DNA of 64,000 nt from Enterococcus silesiacus. GTDB lineage: Bacteria > Bacillota > Bacilli > Lactobacillales > Enterococcaceae. Positions 33,489-42,014 of the stretch are shown piece by piece; position 1 is the first letter of the stretch, and every line of letters begins with the position of its first letter. The DNA lies in NCBI GenBank assembly GCA_001465115.1, contig CP013614.1, forward strand, positions 3,534,001 to 3,598,000, read 5' to 3'. A program made the position numbers and the translations under genes. Below the pieces are notes generated by a model. The model did no database searches. It was not told the origin of the DNA and saw only the letters and a program-made list of their open reading frames with translations.

Positions 33489-34499
33489 ATGAAAATTGCA
33501 GCTTTTGGTGAAATAATGATGCGTTTGACGCCACCGGAATATCTGATGTTGGAACAAACCAAGGAATTACGGTTAGACTTTACTGGTACCGGCGTAAATA
33601 TTTTAAGTAATTTAGCCCATTTTGGTTGTCAAACAAGTTTGATCACGAACGTACCAAATAATCGATTAGGTGAGGCGGCTAAAGCGAGCGTTCGGCAGCT
33701 GGGAATTCAAGATCATTGGATTGGAACAGCTGGTGATCACATCGGTTCTTATTTCGCTGAAATGGGTTTTGGACCAAGGCCGACACAAGTGACGTACCAA
33801 AATCGCCGGAATAGTTCATTTGGTGTGAGCGGGGCTGCTAGCTATGATTTTGATGCATTTTTAGCTGAAACTGATTTAGTGCACATCTGCGGGATAGCAT
33901 TGAGCCTGACTCAAGAAACACGAGATGCGGCGCTTACTTTAGCGAAAAAGGCACATACTTTAGGAAAAAAAGTTTGCTTTGACTTTAATTTTCGTCCTAG
34001 TTTAAATGAAGTACATGGTGTTTCATTTATGAAAGAACAGTATGAAAAAATGCTACCGTATTGCGATTTAGTTTTTGGCAGTCAACGCGATTTAACGGAT
34101 CTGTTAGGGATGTCGCTTGATGAGTCGTTGGATTCTTCTAAACAATTTGAAGAATTAGTGCATCGCTTTATGAAACAATACCAGATCGAAGCATTTGCCG
34201 GAACGATTCGTCAAGGTGAAGCAGACAAACATTATTTGACGGGTTTTCTCTTTGATAGGGAAAACAACGTACAAGCAGCGCCGCGGGAGATTATTAATTT
34301 AGATAGAATCGGTGCAGGAGATGGTTATGCCGCTGGGGTACTGCTTGGCTACAGTGAAGCTTGGTCGTTGTTGGAGACGGTCGAATTTGCTACAGCCAAC
34401 GGTGTTTTAGCGCATACGATTCAAGGAGATGTGCCGCTTACAACGCGCAAGCAAGTCAGACATATCATGGAACAGCCGACCGTTGATTTAATTCGTTAA
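33489..34499 (+). CDS. PfkB-family sugar kinase (2-keto-3-deoxygluconate kinase-like)
   Basis: A 336-residue ribokinase/PfkB-family kinase. The N-terminus is KIAAFGEIMMRLTPPE; the C-terminal ATP/anion-hole signature is DRIGAGDGYAAGVLLGY with the catalytic Asp. It resembles KDG kinases, which would feed 2-keto-3-deoxygluconate to the KDGP aldolase just upstream. It lies past the operon terminator, so it may be separately or read-through transcribed. ATG 33489 is used; ATG 33486 is adjacent and equally possible. Confidence 0.85.
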   Translation: MKIAAFGEIMMRLTPPEYLMLEQTKELRLDFTGTGVNILSNLAHFGCQTSLITNVPNNRLGEAAKASVRQLGIQDHWIGTAGDHIGSYFAEMGFGPRPTQVTYQNRRNSSFGVSGAASYDFDAFLAETDLVHICGIALSLTQETRDAALTLAKKAHTLGKKVCFDFNFRPSLNEVHGVSFMKEQYEKMLPYCDLVFGSQRDLTDLLGMSLDESLDSSKQFEELVHRFMKQYQIEAFAGTIRQGEADKHYLTGFLFDRENNVQAAPREIINLDRIGAGDGYAAGVLLGYSEAWSLLETVEFATANGVLAHTIQGDVPLTTRKQVRHIMEQPTVDLIR

Positions 34500-34502
34500 A
34501 AG

Positions 34503-34561
34503 AAAGAGTAGAACGAAATAGTATAAATGTGTTTATACTACTTTCGTTCTACTCTTTTTTT
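34503..34561. terminator. Strong terminator after the sugar kinase
   Basis: AAAGAGTAGAACGAAA pairs with TTTCGTTCTACTCTTT, with an inner AGTATAAA/TTTATACT stem and a T-run. Confidence 0.92.
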
Positions 34562-34696
34562 CATTATAATGAGTATAGAGCTGGAATTTAGCGTAACCAT
34601 TTACGTGGCTCAGATTAATTGGTATGCTTAGGAAGTATCAGGTAGTATTTAGATGTTATTTTATAGATAAAAGTCTGTTTACAGGAGGAGATCAAC

Positions 34697-35707
34697 GTGA
34701 CCGATGAAAATATTTGGAAAGCACTAGATGATGATGTTTTGAAAGATAGTATTCGAAAACGACCAGGTATGTACATTGGTGGGATTGGTCCGACTGGCTT
34801 AGAAAGTATGCTATTGCAAGTGCTGGATCATTTACTGCAATTAGCAGTCGATCTAAAGCAGGCAGAACTGTCGATTGAATTATCAGAGAAACAATTTATT
34901 TTTTCCTTTTTCAGCCAAAAGGGGTTTCTCTTAGATAAAAGCCCAGAAGAACAGTACACACCGCCTTATCTGTTTCTTTCTGTCGTTAATGCCTTATCAG
35001 AACAGTTGGGTTTTGGTGTAGAAAAGTTAGGTAAGCGGACCATCCAGATCTATCAGAACGGTCAGCTAAACAAAAAAGCATTGATTCCTTCAGAAGATGA
35101 AGGGCAAAGAATCGAATTGGCCTTTACACCTGATGAAACATTATTCGGCAATAAGCCATTATCATACTTTATTTTATTTAACCGTTGTCAGGAATTAGCA
35201 CTGTTGAACAGCGGTTTGACGATTTCATTGACGGATGGGAAAAAACAGAAAAATTATTTGCACTACGAGCAAGGATTGGTTGATTATATTTTTCAAAAAG
35301 ATGATAGCATCACACGAAACGGTCAGCCATTGATCATCAACACAGTCAGTGAAGGGGTGACGATTCAAGCTGTTATTTCCAAAAATGGTTCTACTAGCAT
35401 CAAAGACAGTTTTGTCAATGGACACTTGCCAGCTGATGGTGGGACACATCTTGATGGATTTATTCAAGGAACAGTCGATGCGATCAATCAGTTTTTAGAG
35501 GAAACAAACCGACTAAAATATCTAACGACCGATAATTTTTCTGAACGTTTTGATGTTGTTCTGTCGATCAAAGTCAAACGACCAAGGTACACTGGCGCTG
35601 TCAAAAAGAAAATCAGAAATCCTGAGCTGTATAAAATCGTGAAAGAAGCTGTGTTTACAGATGTGTCGATCTTTTTAAAACGACATCCAGCTTGGTATTT
35701 AAGTTAA
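34697..35707 (+). CDS. Degenerate GyrB/ParE N-terminal-like protein
   Basis: A 336-residue protein matching only the 43-kDa ATPase/transducer part of GyrB/ParE. Landmarks are IRKRPGMYIGG (19-29), SVVNALSEQLG, GGTHLDGFIQGTVDAINQF and GAVKKKIRNPEL, which aligns with the QTKTKLGN loop of the transducer domain. Catalytic features are missing: the Glu and Asn of the EVVDN motif are Gln41 and His45 (QVLDH), the DGRG motif is absent, and the GVGxS lid motif is replaced by YLFLS. There is no TOPRIM domain. It cannot be a working gyrase subunit and probably does not hydrolyse ATP. GTG 34697 follows AGGAGGAG. Confidence 0.8.
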   Translation: MTDENIWKALDDDVLKDSIRKRPGMYIGGIGPTGLESMLLQVLDHLLQLAVDLKQAELSIELSEKQFIFSFFSQKGFLLDKSPEEQYTPPYLFLSVVNALSEQLGFGVEKLGKRTIQIYQNGQLNKKALIPSEDEGQRIELAFTPDETLFGNKPLSYFILFNRCQELALLNSGLTISLTDGKKQKNYLHYEQGLVDYIFQKDDSITRNGQPLIINTVSEGVTIQAVISKNGSTSIKDSFVNGHLPADGGTHLDGFIQGTVDAINQFLEETNRLKYLTTDNFSERFDVVLSIKVKRPRYTGAVKKKIRNPELYKIVKEAVFTDVSIFLKRHPAWYLS

Positions 35708-35732
35708 GTATAATGTGCTGAAAGGAAAAATA

Positions 35733-36179
35733 ATGAAAATATTTATCGATGGTGATGGTTCACCAGTTAAGGATTGTGCAATTGAAATCGCCCGTACTTA
35801 CTCAATTGATGTTGTGATTGTGACAAGTATTGATCATTATTCGCTGAAAGAATATCCTGATAATGTTTCTTTTGTTTACGTAGATAAAGGGGCTGACGCG
35901 GCTGATTATAAAATTGTTCAATTGATTAAAAACAATGATATTTTAGTGACGCAAGATTACGGATTAGCCTCCCTAGTTCTGCCAAAGGGCGTTCGAGTGT
36001 TACATCAATTAGGCTATGAATATACAGGTGAAAATATGGACGGCTTGTTGGAACAGCGTTATTTTAGTGCAAAGGTTCGAAAAAGTGGCGGACGTACAAA
36101 AGGGCCAAAAGCCTTTACGCAAGCCGACCGTGACAAATTCAAGGAAAAACTTATCGAGTTAATCGAAGAGAAGCGTTAG
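35733..36179 (+). CDS. YaiI/YqxD family (DUF188) protein
   Basis: A 148-residue PIN-like/UPF0178 protein. The N-terminal motif is MKIFIDGDGSPVKD; also present are DKGADAADYKIV, DILVTQDYGLASL, and the C-terminal RKSGGRTKGPKAFTQADR typical of the family. Possibly a nuclease-like fold; function unproven. ATG 35733 follows AAAGGAAAAA. It is 25 bp after the GyrB-like gene and likely co-transcribed with it. Confidence 0.88.
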   Translation: MKIFIDGDGSPVKDCAIEIARTYSIDVVIVTSIDHYSLKEYPDNVSFVYVDKGADAADYKIVQLIKNNDILVTQDYGLASLVLPKGVRVLHQLGYEYTGENMDGLLEQRYFSAKVRKSGGRTKGPKAFTQADRDKFKEKLIELIEEKR

Positions 36180-36321
36180 CCAAGCTGTGATAAAAAAATA
36201 ATGGTTGTTCTGCTCGGGTCTGGAAGCTAAAGCTATTACTAAGCGTGCGATCGCAGAATCAATCAGGTACAAAAGTCTGCTTTCAGCGGTACAGATAAAT
36301 CAATAAAATAAACCTTTCTGC

Positions 36322-36355
36322 AATAAGGCATCCTTAATTGAATGTCTTATTTTTG
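36322..36355 (+). terminator. Terminator in the YaiI-ddl gap
   Basis: AATAAGGCAT pairs with ATGTCTTATT, followed by TTTT. Confidence 0.55.
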
Positions 36356-36517
36356 TATCTAGTTGAGTCAATAAAAGGAACCAGAAAGCTTGGTAGAACA
36401 GCCTTGCTAAAATTTTTTGCTTGATTCATGATTTGTTTCTATTCGGACTAACGCTTTTATGCTAAAATATGGAAGAGCTATTTTGAATATCCTTGTTGAA
36501 TGCAATAATAAAAATTA

Positions 36518-36635
36518 TTTAGCTATATGGGCTAGTCGAAAAAAAGATGAAAATTGAATGTGACAAAGAGCATCACAGTCAATTTTTCCTATTTTCTTTT
36601 CAAGGCTAAATGAGCTCTTTCAGCTTTAAAAATTA
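36518..36635. repeat. Long imperfect palindrome, copy A
   Basis: Outer arms TTTAGCTATATGGGCTAG and GGCTAAATGAGC..AGCTTTAAA; inner arms GAAAATTGAATGTGA and TCACAGTCAATTTTTC. About 118 bp and able to fold into one long hairpin. Copy B follows directly. Confidence 0.7.
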
Positions 36636-36757
36636 TCTAGCTTCAAGAGCTAGCCTCTCGGGAAAAAGATAAAAACTGAATGAGACAAAAAACGTCTCAG
36701 TCATTTTTTCCTATTTTCCATTCAAGGCTAAATGAGCTCTTTCAGCTTTAAAAATTA
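36636..36757. repeat. Long imperfect palindrome, copy B
   Basis: Outer arms AGCTTCAAGAGCTAGCC and GGCTAAATGAGCTCTTTCAGCT; inner arms AAAACTGAATGAGAC and GTCTCAGTCATTTTTTC. Its right end runs into the ddl ribosome site (AGGAGG), so the hairpin would be in the ddl leader if that is transcribed. Confidence 0.75.
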
Positions 36758-36770
36758 GGAGGAAAAGCAT

Positions 36771-37847
36771 TTGAAGATTACATTACTATATGGTGGGAGA
36801 AGTGAAGAACACGATGTCTCTATATTATCTGCCTATTCTGTTTTAAATGCGATTTATTATAATTATTATCAAGTCCAGTTGGTCTTTATCAGTAAAGAAG
36901 GACAATGGGTTAAAGGTCCACTCTTGTCAGAAAAACCTGAAAGTAAGGACATTCTTAAGCTGACTTGGTCTGACGATGGGGAAATAGATAAATGGGGCGA
37001 ATTTACTGGTAAAGTGATTCAACCTTGTGACATTCAAGAAGAAGAAGCGATCGTTTTTCCTGTTTTACATGGGCCTAACGGTGAAGATGGTACGATTCAA
37101 GGCTTTTTAGAAACGATCGGAATGCCTTATGTGGGAGCTGGCGTGTTGGCAAGTGCCAACGCAATGGACAAGATCATGACAAAATATCTATTACAAACAG
37201 CTGGGATTCCTCAAGTACCATTTGTACCCGTCCTAAAAAGTGATTGGAAAGAAAACCCTAAAAAAGTATTTGAGCAATGTGAAGGTTCATTGATTTATCC
37301 AGTATTTGTCAAACCTGCTAATATGGGTTCTAGCGTTGGAATCAGCAAAGCTGAAAATCGTGAAGAGCTGCAACATGCTTTAGAAGAAGCCTATCGTTAT
37401 GATTCTAGAGCGATTGTTGAGCAAGGAATCGAAGCCCGCGAAATCGAAGTAGCAATTTTAGGTAATGAGGACGTCAGAACGACATTGCCGGGCGAGATCG
37501 TCAAAGATGTGGAATTTTATGATTATAATTCAAAATATATCGATAACCAAATTACGATGAAAATTCCAGCAGAAGTGCCGGAAGAAGTGCACCAAAAGGC
37601 ACAGGAATTTGCCAAAAAAGCGTATACTATTTTAGATGGCAGTGGTTTAAGCCGTTGTGATTTCTTTTTGACTAGCAAAAACGAGCTATTTTTAAATGAA
37701 CTGAATACAATGCCTGGATTTACAGAATTTAGTATGTACCCATTATTGTGGGAGAATATGGGTTTGAAATACAGTGATTTGATCGAAGAATTGATTCAGT
37801 TAGCCTTAAATCGCTTCAAACAAAGACAAAGCTTTTACGAAAGATAA
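36771..37847 (+). CDS. ddl: D-alanine--D-alanine ligase
   Basis: A 358-residue ATP-grasp ligase joining two D-alanines for peptidoglycan precursors. Motifs: LLYGGRSEEHDVSILSAYSV at the N-terminus, VLHGPNGEDGTIQGFLE, FVKPANMGSSVGISKA and LNELNTMPGFTEFSMYP. The Tyr of the EYSMYP-type or Phe-type omega-loop region could not be assessed confidently. TTG 36771 follows AGGAGGAAAAGC. It precedes murF, the next enzyme in the pathway, after a terminator-like hairpin. Confidence 0.95.
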   Translation: MKITLLYGGRSEEHDVSILSAYSVLNAIYYNYYQVQLVFISKEGQWVKGPLLSEKPESKDILKLTWSDDGEIDKWGEFTGKVIQPCDIQEEEAIVFPVLHGPNGEDGTIQGFLETIGMPYVGAGVLASANAMDKIMTKYLLQTAGIPQVPFVPVLKSDWKENPKKVFEQCEGSLIYPVFVKPANMGSSVGISKAENREELQHALEEAYRYDSRAIVEQGIEAREIEVAILGNEDVRTTLPGEIVKDVEFYDYNSKYIDNQITMKIPAEVPEEVHQKAQEFAKKAYTILDGSGLSRCDFFLTSKNELFLNELNTMPGFTEFSMYPLLWENMGLKYSDLIEELIQLALNRFKQRQSFYER

Positions 37848-37853
37848 GACATT

Positions 37854-37897
37854 AAAAGGGAGGAAGCAAAACGCAGCAGTTTTGTTTCAGCCCTTTT
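37854..37897 (+). terminator. Hairpin terminator between ddl and murF
   Basis: AAAAGGGAGGAAGCAAAAC pairs with GTTTTGTTTCAGCCCTTTT. Confidence 0.7.
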
Positions 37898-37954
37898 ATG
37901 TATCGTTTAATGACAAGAGGTTAGAGCTAACTTAATTTTAAAGGAGAGAAACCA

Positions 37955-39322
37955 ATGAAATTGACTTTTTGGGAAGCAGCTAAAGTGACAAAAGCTACGA
38001 ATAATTGGAAACAATGGACAGATTTCGAATTGACTGGCATTGAATTTGACAGTCGACTGATTACACGAGGTAATTTGTTTGTTCCGTTAAAAGGTGAGAA
38101 TGACGGGCATTCATTTATTGAAAGTGCAGTGAGCAAAGGTGCTGGAGCAGCATTTTGGAGTTCGACAAAAACAGCGCCTGACCAATTCCCAATTTTACAA
38201 GTGGCGGATAGTTTAAAAGCAATGCAGGATTTAGCTGTATATTATTTGAAAAAAATGACGCCCACAGTGATTGCAATCACAGGAAGCAATGGTAAAACAA
38301 CAACGAAAGATATGACAGAAGCTGTTTTGGCGCAACAATTCAAAACATATAAAACCCAAGGGAATTACAATAACGACATCGGACTACCGTATACTATTTT
38401 ACATATGCCTGATGCAACCGAAAAATTGATTTTAGAAATGGGCATGGACCATGCACACGAAATTGATTTTCTATCACAATTAGCTCAACCAGATGTGGCG
38501 GCTATCACCATGATCGGTGAAGCACATATTGAAAACCTTGGCTCAAGAGCCGGAATCGCACAAGCAAAAATGGAGATCACTGCTGGACTTGCTGTTAATG
38601 GCTTATTGATCATTCCAGCAGACGAACCGTTACTACTGCCTTTAACTAAGGAATTACCGCAAACAATCAGCACATTTGGTTTAGAGCAAGCGGACTGCAA
38701 AGCCACGATCATTGAAGCACAAAAAGAGTATACGACCTTTAACATCAGCGGCTCAGATACGTTATTTACGATCCCAGTTCCAGGTAAATACAATGTTGGA
38801 AACGCCTTGATTGCAATTAGTATTGGTCAATGGTTTAAGCTTACCGAAGAAAAAATCCAAGCTGGTTTAGCTGATTTTCAACTAACCAAAAATCGGACTG
38901 AATGGCTAAAAAATAACTTAGAAATCGAAATTTTAAGTGATGTATATAACGCCAATCCAACAGCAATGAATTTAGTTTTGGATAGTTTCAGTCAAATGCC
39001 CACACTAGGACATCGGGTAGCAGTTTTAGGAGACATGCTTGAGTTAGGACCAGATTCAGCTAGAATGCATGCCTCTGTCAGTGAACACTTAAACCCAACT
39101 GAAGTCACAGATGTTGTCTTATATGGCGAGCAGATGCAGGCCCTGTATAATGCGCTAACGAAAAAATACCCGGAAAGTCAACTTCATTACTTCAAAAAAG
39201 ACGAAAAGGAACACTTGATCAATGCATTAAAATCAATTCTTAAACCAAAAGATATGGTTGTTTTAAAAGCAAGTAACGGTATGGGTTTAAATGAAGTCGT
39301 GACAAAACTTCTCGAAATGTAG
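37955..39322 (+). CDS. murF: UDP-N-acetylmuramoyl-tripeptide--D-alanyl-D-alanine ligase
   Basis: A 455-residue Mur ligase adding D-Ala-D-Ala to UDP-MurNAc-tripeptide. The N-terminal domain contains GIEFDSRLITRGNLFVPLKG. The ATP loop is AITGSNGKTTTKD (about 107-119), followed by TQGNYNNDIGLPYTIL and LEMGMDHAHEI. The C-terminal domain contains DVYNANPTAMN and VLGDMLELG. ATG 37955 follows AAAGGAGAG. The substrate is supplied by the adjacent Ddl. Confidence 0.95.
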   Translation: MKLTFWEAAKVTKATNNWKQWTDFELTGIEFDSRLITRGNLFVPLKGENDGHSFIESAVSKGAGAAFWSSTKTAPDQFPILQVADSLKAMQDLAVYYLKKMTPTVIAITGSNGKTTTKDMTEAVLAQQFKTYKTQGNYNNDIGLPYTILHMPDATEKLILEMGMDHAHEIDFLSQLAQPDVAAITMIGEAHIENLGSRAGIAQAKMEITAGLAVNGLLIIPADEPLLLPLTKELPQTISTFGLEQADCKATIIEAQKEYTTFNISGSDTLFTIPVPGKYNVGNALIAISIGQWFKLTEEKIQAGLADFQLTKNRTEWLKNNLEIEILSDVYNANPTAMNLVLDSFSQMPTLGHRVAVLGDMLELGPDSARMHASVSEHLNPTEVTDVVLYGEQMQALYNALTKKYPESQLHYFKKDEKEHLINALKSILKPKDMVVLKASNGMGLNEVVTKLLEM

Positions 39323-39442
39323 TGAGCTTTCATAAAACTTGCTGAAAATATAAAACTATGCTAAAATTACCTATTGCCGAAAGATCGAAGTAGATAAATC
39401 GAAAGTACCTATTGAAGATACTTTTCTATCATATAAAGATTA

Positions 39443-39472
39443 AAAAAGCTAAACGAACTCGTTTGGCTTTTC
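39443..39472 (+). terminator. Terminator of murF
   Basis: AAAAAGCTAAACGA pairs with CGTTTGGCTTTT. The remaining gap to 39657 is an AT-rich leader for cshA with a small AAACCT/AGGTTT hairpin (39531-39550) and no gene. Confidence 0.7.
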
Positions 39473-39657
39473 TAGTGCCTGTAGCTTCATAAGGTGGATT
39501 TTTCGGTAACACTAATGAGAAAATAAACTAAACCTATGTAGAAGGTTTACTGACTCCATAAAACATTTTCAAAATTAGTGAAAGTCAAATCACCTGTAAC
39601 ACCATTTTTAGGAGAATCTATTTCTTCTGCAACAAACACTATTTAGGAGGATATCAT

Positions 39658-41205
39658 TTGAAATTTAAAGAACTAGGCTTAGAACCAGACTTATTGGCAG
39701 CAATCGAGCGCTCAGGATTTGAAGAAGCAACACCGATTCAGGAGGAAACAATCCCTCTAGCATTACAAGGAAAAGACGTAATTGGACAAGCACAAACCGG
39801 AACTGGTAAAACAGCTGCCTTTGGTCTTCCAATGTTACAAAAAATCGATACATCAAAACGTATGTTGCAAGGAATCGTGATTGCGCCAACTCGTGAGTTA
39901 GCGATTCAAACACAAGAAGAATTATACCGTTTAGGCCGCGATAAAAAAATCCGCGTTCAAGCAGTTTATGGCGGAGCAGATATTGGCCGTCAAATCCGTG
40001 GACTAAAAGAAAACCCACATGTCGTTGTCGGAACACCTGGACGTTTATTGGATCACATCAATCGTCGCACGCTAAAACTAGATACAATCGAAACGTTAGT
40101 TTTAGATGAAGCAGACGAAATGTTAAACATGGGCTTCTTAGAAGATATTGAAAAAATTATCTCTAAAATCCCGTCAACTCGTCAAACATTGCTATTTTCA
40201 GCAACAATGCCGCCAGCAATCAAAAATATTGGCGTGAAATTCATGAAAGAACCAGAACACGTGAAGATCAAAGCAAAAGAAATGACAGCTGATTTAATTG
40301 ATCAATACTATGTACGTTCAAAAGACTTTGAAAAATTCGATGTAATGACGCGCTTATTAGACGTTCAAACACCAGAATTGACAATCGTATTTGGTCGTAC
40401 AAAACGTCGTGTAGACGAATTAGCTCGTGGTTTAGAAGCTCGTGGATACAAAGCTGAAGGCATTCACGGAGACTTGTCTCAACAAAAACGTATGAGCGTT
40501 TTACGTTCATTCAAGAGTGGCAACTTAGATATCTTAGTAGCGACAGACGTTGCAGCTCGTGGGTTAGATATCTCAGGTGTAACACATGTTTATAACTACG
40601 ATATCCCTCAAGATCCAGAAAGCTATGTTCACCGTATCGGTCGGACTGGTCGTGCTGGAAAAGGCGGAATGTCCGTTACTTTCGTGACACCAAACGAAAT
40701 GGGCTACTTGCATGTTATCGAAGAATTAACGAAAAAACGTATGACACCATTACGTCCACCAAATGAACAAGAAGCTTTTAAAGGACAACTAGGTGCAGCA
40801 ATCGAAACGGTTGAAGAAAAAATGGCAGAAAATGGACTAGAAAACTACTTACCTGCTGCGAAAGATCTTTTAGAAAAATATTCTGCTGAAGATTTAGCAG
40901 CATTATTACTAAAAACTATTTCTAAAGACCCATCAGATGCTGTCCCAGTAAAAATTACACCAGAACGTCCATTACCATCAAATAAAAAAGGCTTCAATAA
41001 AAACAATCGCAGCGGTGGCGGTGGTAATAGCCGTAACCGTAATAAAACTGGCGGTGGCGGTTACCGTGGCAACAAAAATAACAAAGGTACTGGAGCTGGC
41101 GGCAGTGGAAACGGCGGCGGCTACAACAAGAGCAAAGACAATCGTTCAGCAAAACGTCATAACGATAAAAAACGTAGCTTTGTTATCAGAGACAACTCAA
41201 ATTAA
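39658..41205 (+). CDS. cshA: DEAD-box ATP-dependent RNA helicase CshA
   Basis: A 515-residue DEAD-box helicase. Q motif [13 protein letters not shown], Walker [19 protein letters not shown] box [12 protein letters not shown] motif FSATMPP, and [10 protein letters not shown]. The C-terminal region carries a Gly/Arg/Asn-rich low-complexity tail (about 450-515) typical of CshA and likely RNA-binding. It acts in RNA turnover and ribosome assembly, especially in the cold. TTG 39658 follows AGGAGGATATC. Monocistronic. Confidence 0.93.
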   Translation: MKFKELGLEPDLLAAIERSGFEEATPIQEETIPLALQGKDVIGQAQTGTGKTAAFGLPMLQKIDTSKRMLQGIVIAPTRELAIQTQEELYRLGRDKKIRVQAVYGGADIGRQIRGLKENPHVVVGTPGRLLDHINRRTLKLDTIETLVLDEADEMLNMGFLEDIEKIISKIPSTRQTLLFSATMPPAIKNIGVKFMKEPEHVKIKAKEMTADLIDQYYVRSKDFEKFDVMTRLLDVQTPELTIVFGRTKRRVDELARGLEARGYKAEGIHGDLSQQKRMSVLRSFKSGNLDILVATDVAARGLDISGVTHVYNYDIPQDPESYVHRIGRTGRAGKGGMSVTFVTPNEMGYLHVIEELTKKRMTPLRPPNEQEAFKGQLGAAIETVEEKMAENGLENYLPAAKDLLEKYSAEDLAALLLKTISKDPSDAVPVKITPERPLPSNKKGFNKNNRSGGGGNSRNRNKTGGGGYRGNKNNKGTGAGGSGNGGGYNKSKDNRSAKRHNDKKRSFVIRDNSN

Positions 41206-41268
41206 TAAATTCGTAAAAAGTAGAAATAAGCAGAAGCTCGCTTCGGTTTAACTATTTATTGAATTTTA

Positions 41269-41312
41269 AGAGGGTAAAACAGAGCTTGCAGGCTTTGCTT
41301 TACCCTCTTTTG
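41269..41312 (+). terminator. Terminator of cshA
   Basis: AGAGGGTAAAACAGAGC pairs with GCTTTGCTTTACCCTCT, followed by TTTT. Confidence 0.9.
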
Positions 41313-41327
41313 TTTATTTTGTTTAAT

Positions 41328-41441
41328 CCAGCTTCAAGAGCTAGCCCTTCGGAAAAAAGGTGAAAATGGAACGAGTCCAAAAGCACCACGGTCAATTTTT
41401 CCTATTTTTACTTGAGATTGGATGAGCTCTTGCAGCTTTTT
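41328..41441. repeat. Long imperfect palindrome, copy C
   Basis: Outer arms AGCTTCAAGAGCTAGCCC and GATTGGATGAGCTCTTGCAGCT; the centre includes CGGTCAATTTTTCCTATTTTT as in copies A and B. It sits in the cshA-acpS gap. Confidence 0.7.
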
Positions 41442-41528
41442 ATTAATTTTTACATTATTATGTGGAAAAATTGTTAAAATTTGATAGAATAAGAGTAATT
41501 TATAAAATAAAGGAGAGGACTTGGAAGA

Positions 41529-41882
41529 ATGATCAAAGGAATTGGTATAGACATGGTAGAACTTTCAAGAATCGAAAAAATTATCAATAACAAGTCTTCT
41601 TTTGTACAACGAGTTCTCACCAATGATGAATATGTCCTCTTTCAACAATTACCGCATAAACGTCAAGTTGAGTTTTTAGCAGGGCGTTTTGCCTGTAAAG
41701 AAGCATTCTCTAAGGCGTGGGGCACTGGAATCGGAAGTGTGGGATTACAGGATATCGAAATCTTAAAAGAAGATAACGGAGCGCCTAAAGTGACAAAGTC
41801 TCCCCATGAAGGAACGGTATTTGTTTCAATTTCACACACGGATACTTTTGCGGTCGCTCAAATCATTTTAGAAGTTGATTAA
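41529..41882 (+). CDS. acpS: Holo-[acyl-carrier-protein] synthase
   Basis: A 117-residue 4'-phosphopantetheinyl transferase that activates acyl carrier protein for fatty acid synthesis. Motifs: GIGIDMVELSRIE at the N-terminus with the Mg-binding Asp, and FLAGRFACKEAFSKAWGTGIG. ATG 41529 follows AAAGGAGAGGAC. It stands in the conserved acpS-alr-mazF order. Confidence 0.94.
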   Translation: MIKGIGIDMVELSRIEKIINNKSSFVQRVLTNDEYVLFQQLPHKRQVEFLAGRFACKEAFSKAWGTGIGSVGLQDIEILKEDNGAPKVTKSPHEGTVFVSISHTDTFAVAQIILEVD

Positions 41883-41902
41883 AAATTTACGGAATAAAGG
41901 TT

Positions 41903-41988
41903 GGAACGAAAGCTATAGTTCAGCGTTCACTGGAATTTTTACGATGTGACAAGTGAACTGCGATAGCTGAAGGATTTCCGTTTCGATC
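41903..41988. repeat. Imperfect inverted repeat between acpS and alr
   Basis: GAACGAAAGCTATAGTTCAG..GTTCACT pairs with AGTGAACTGCGATAGCT..TTTCGATC, forming a long interrupted hairpin just before the alr ribosome site. Confidence 0.45.
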
Positions 41989-42014
41989 ATAAAAGAAAGA
42001 AGGATACAATACAT

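Noticed and set aside
41015..41251. 78-codon frame inside the 3' end of cshA
   Set aside because: Shadow of the Gly/Asn-rich tail of CshA in another frame.
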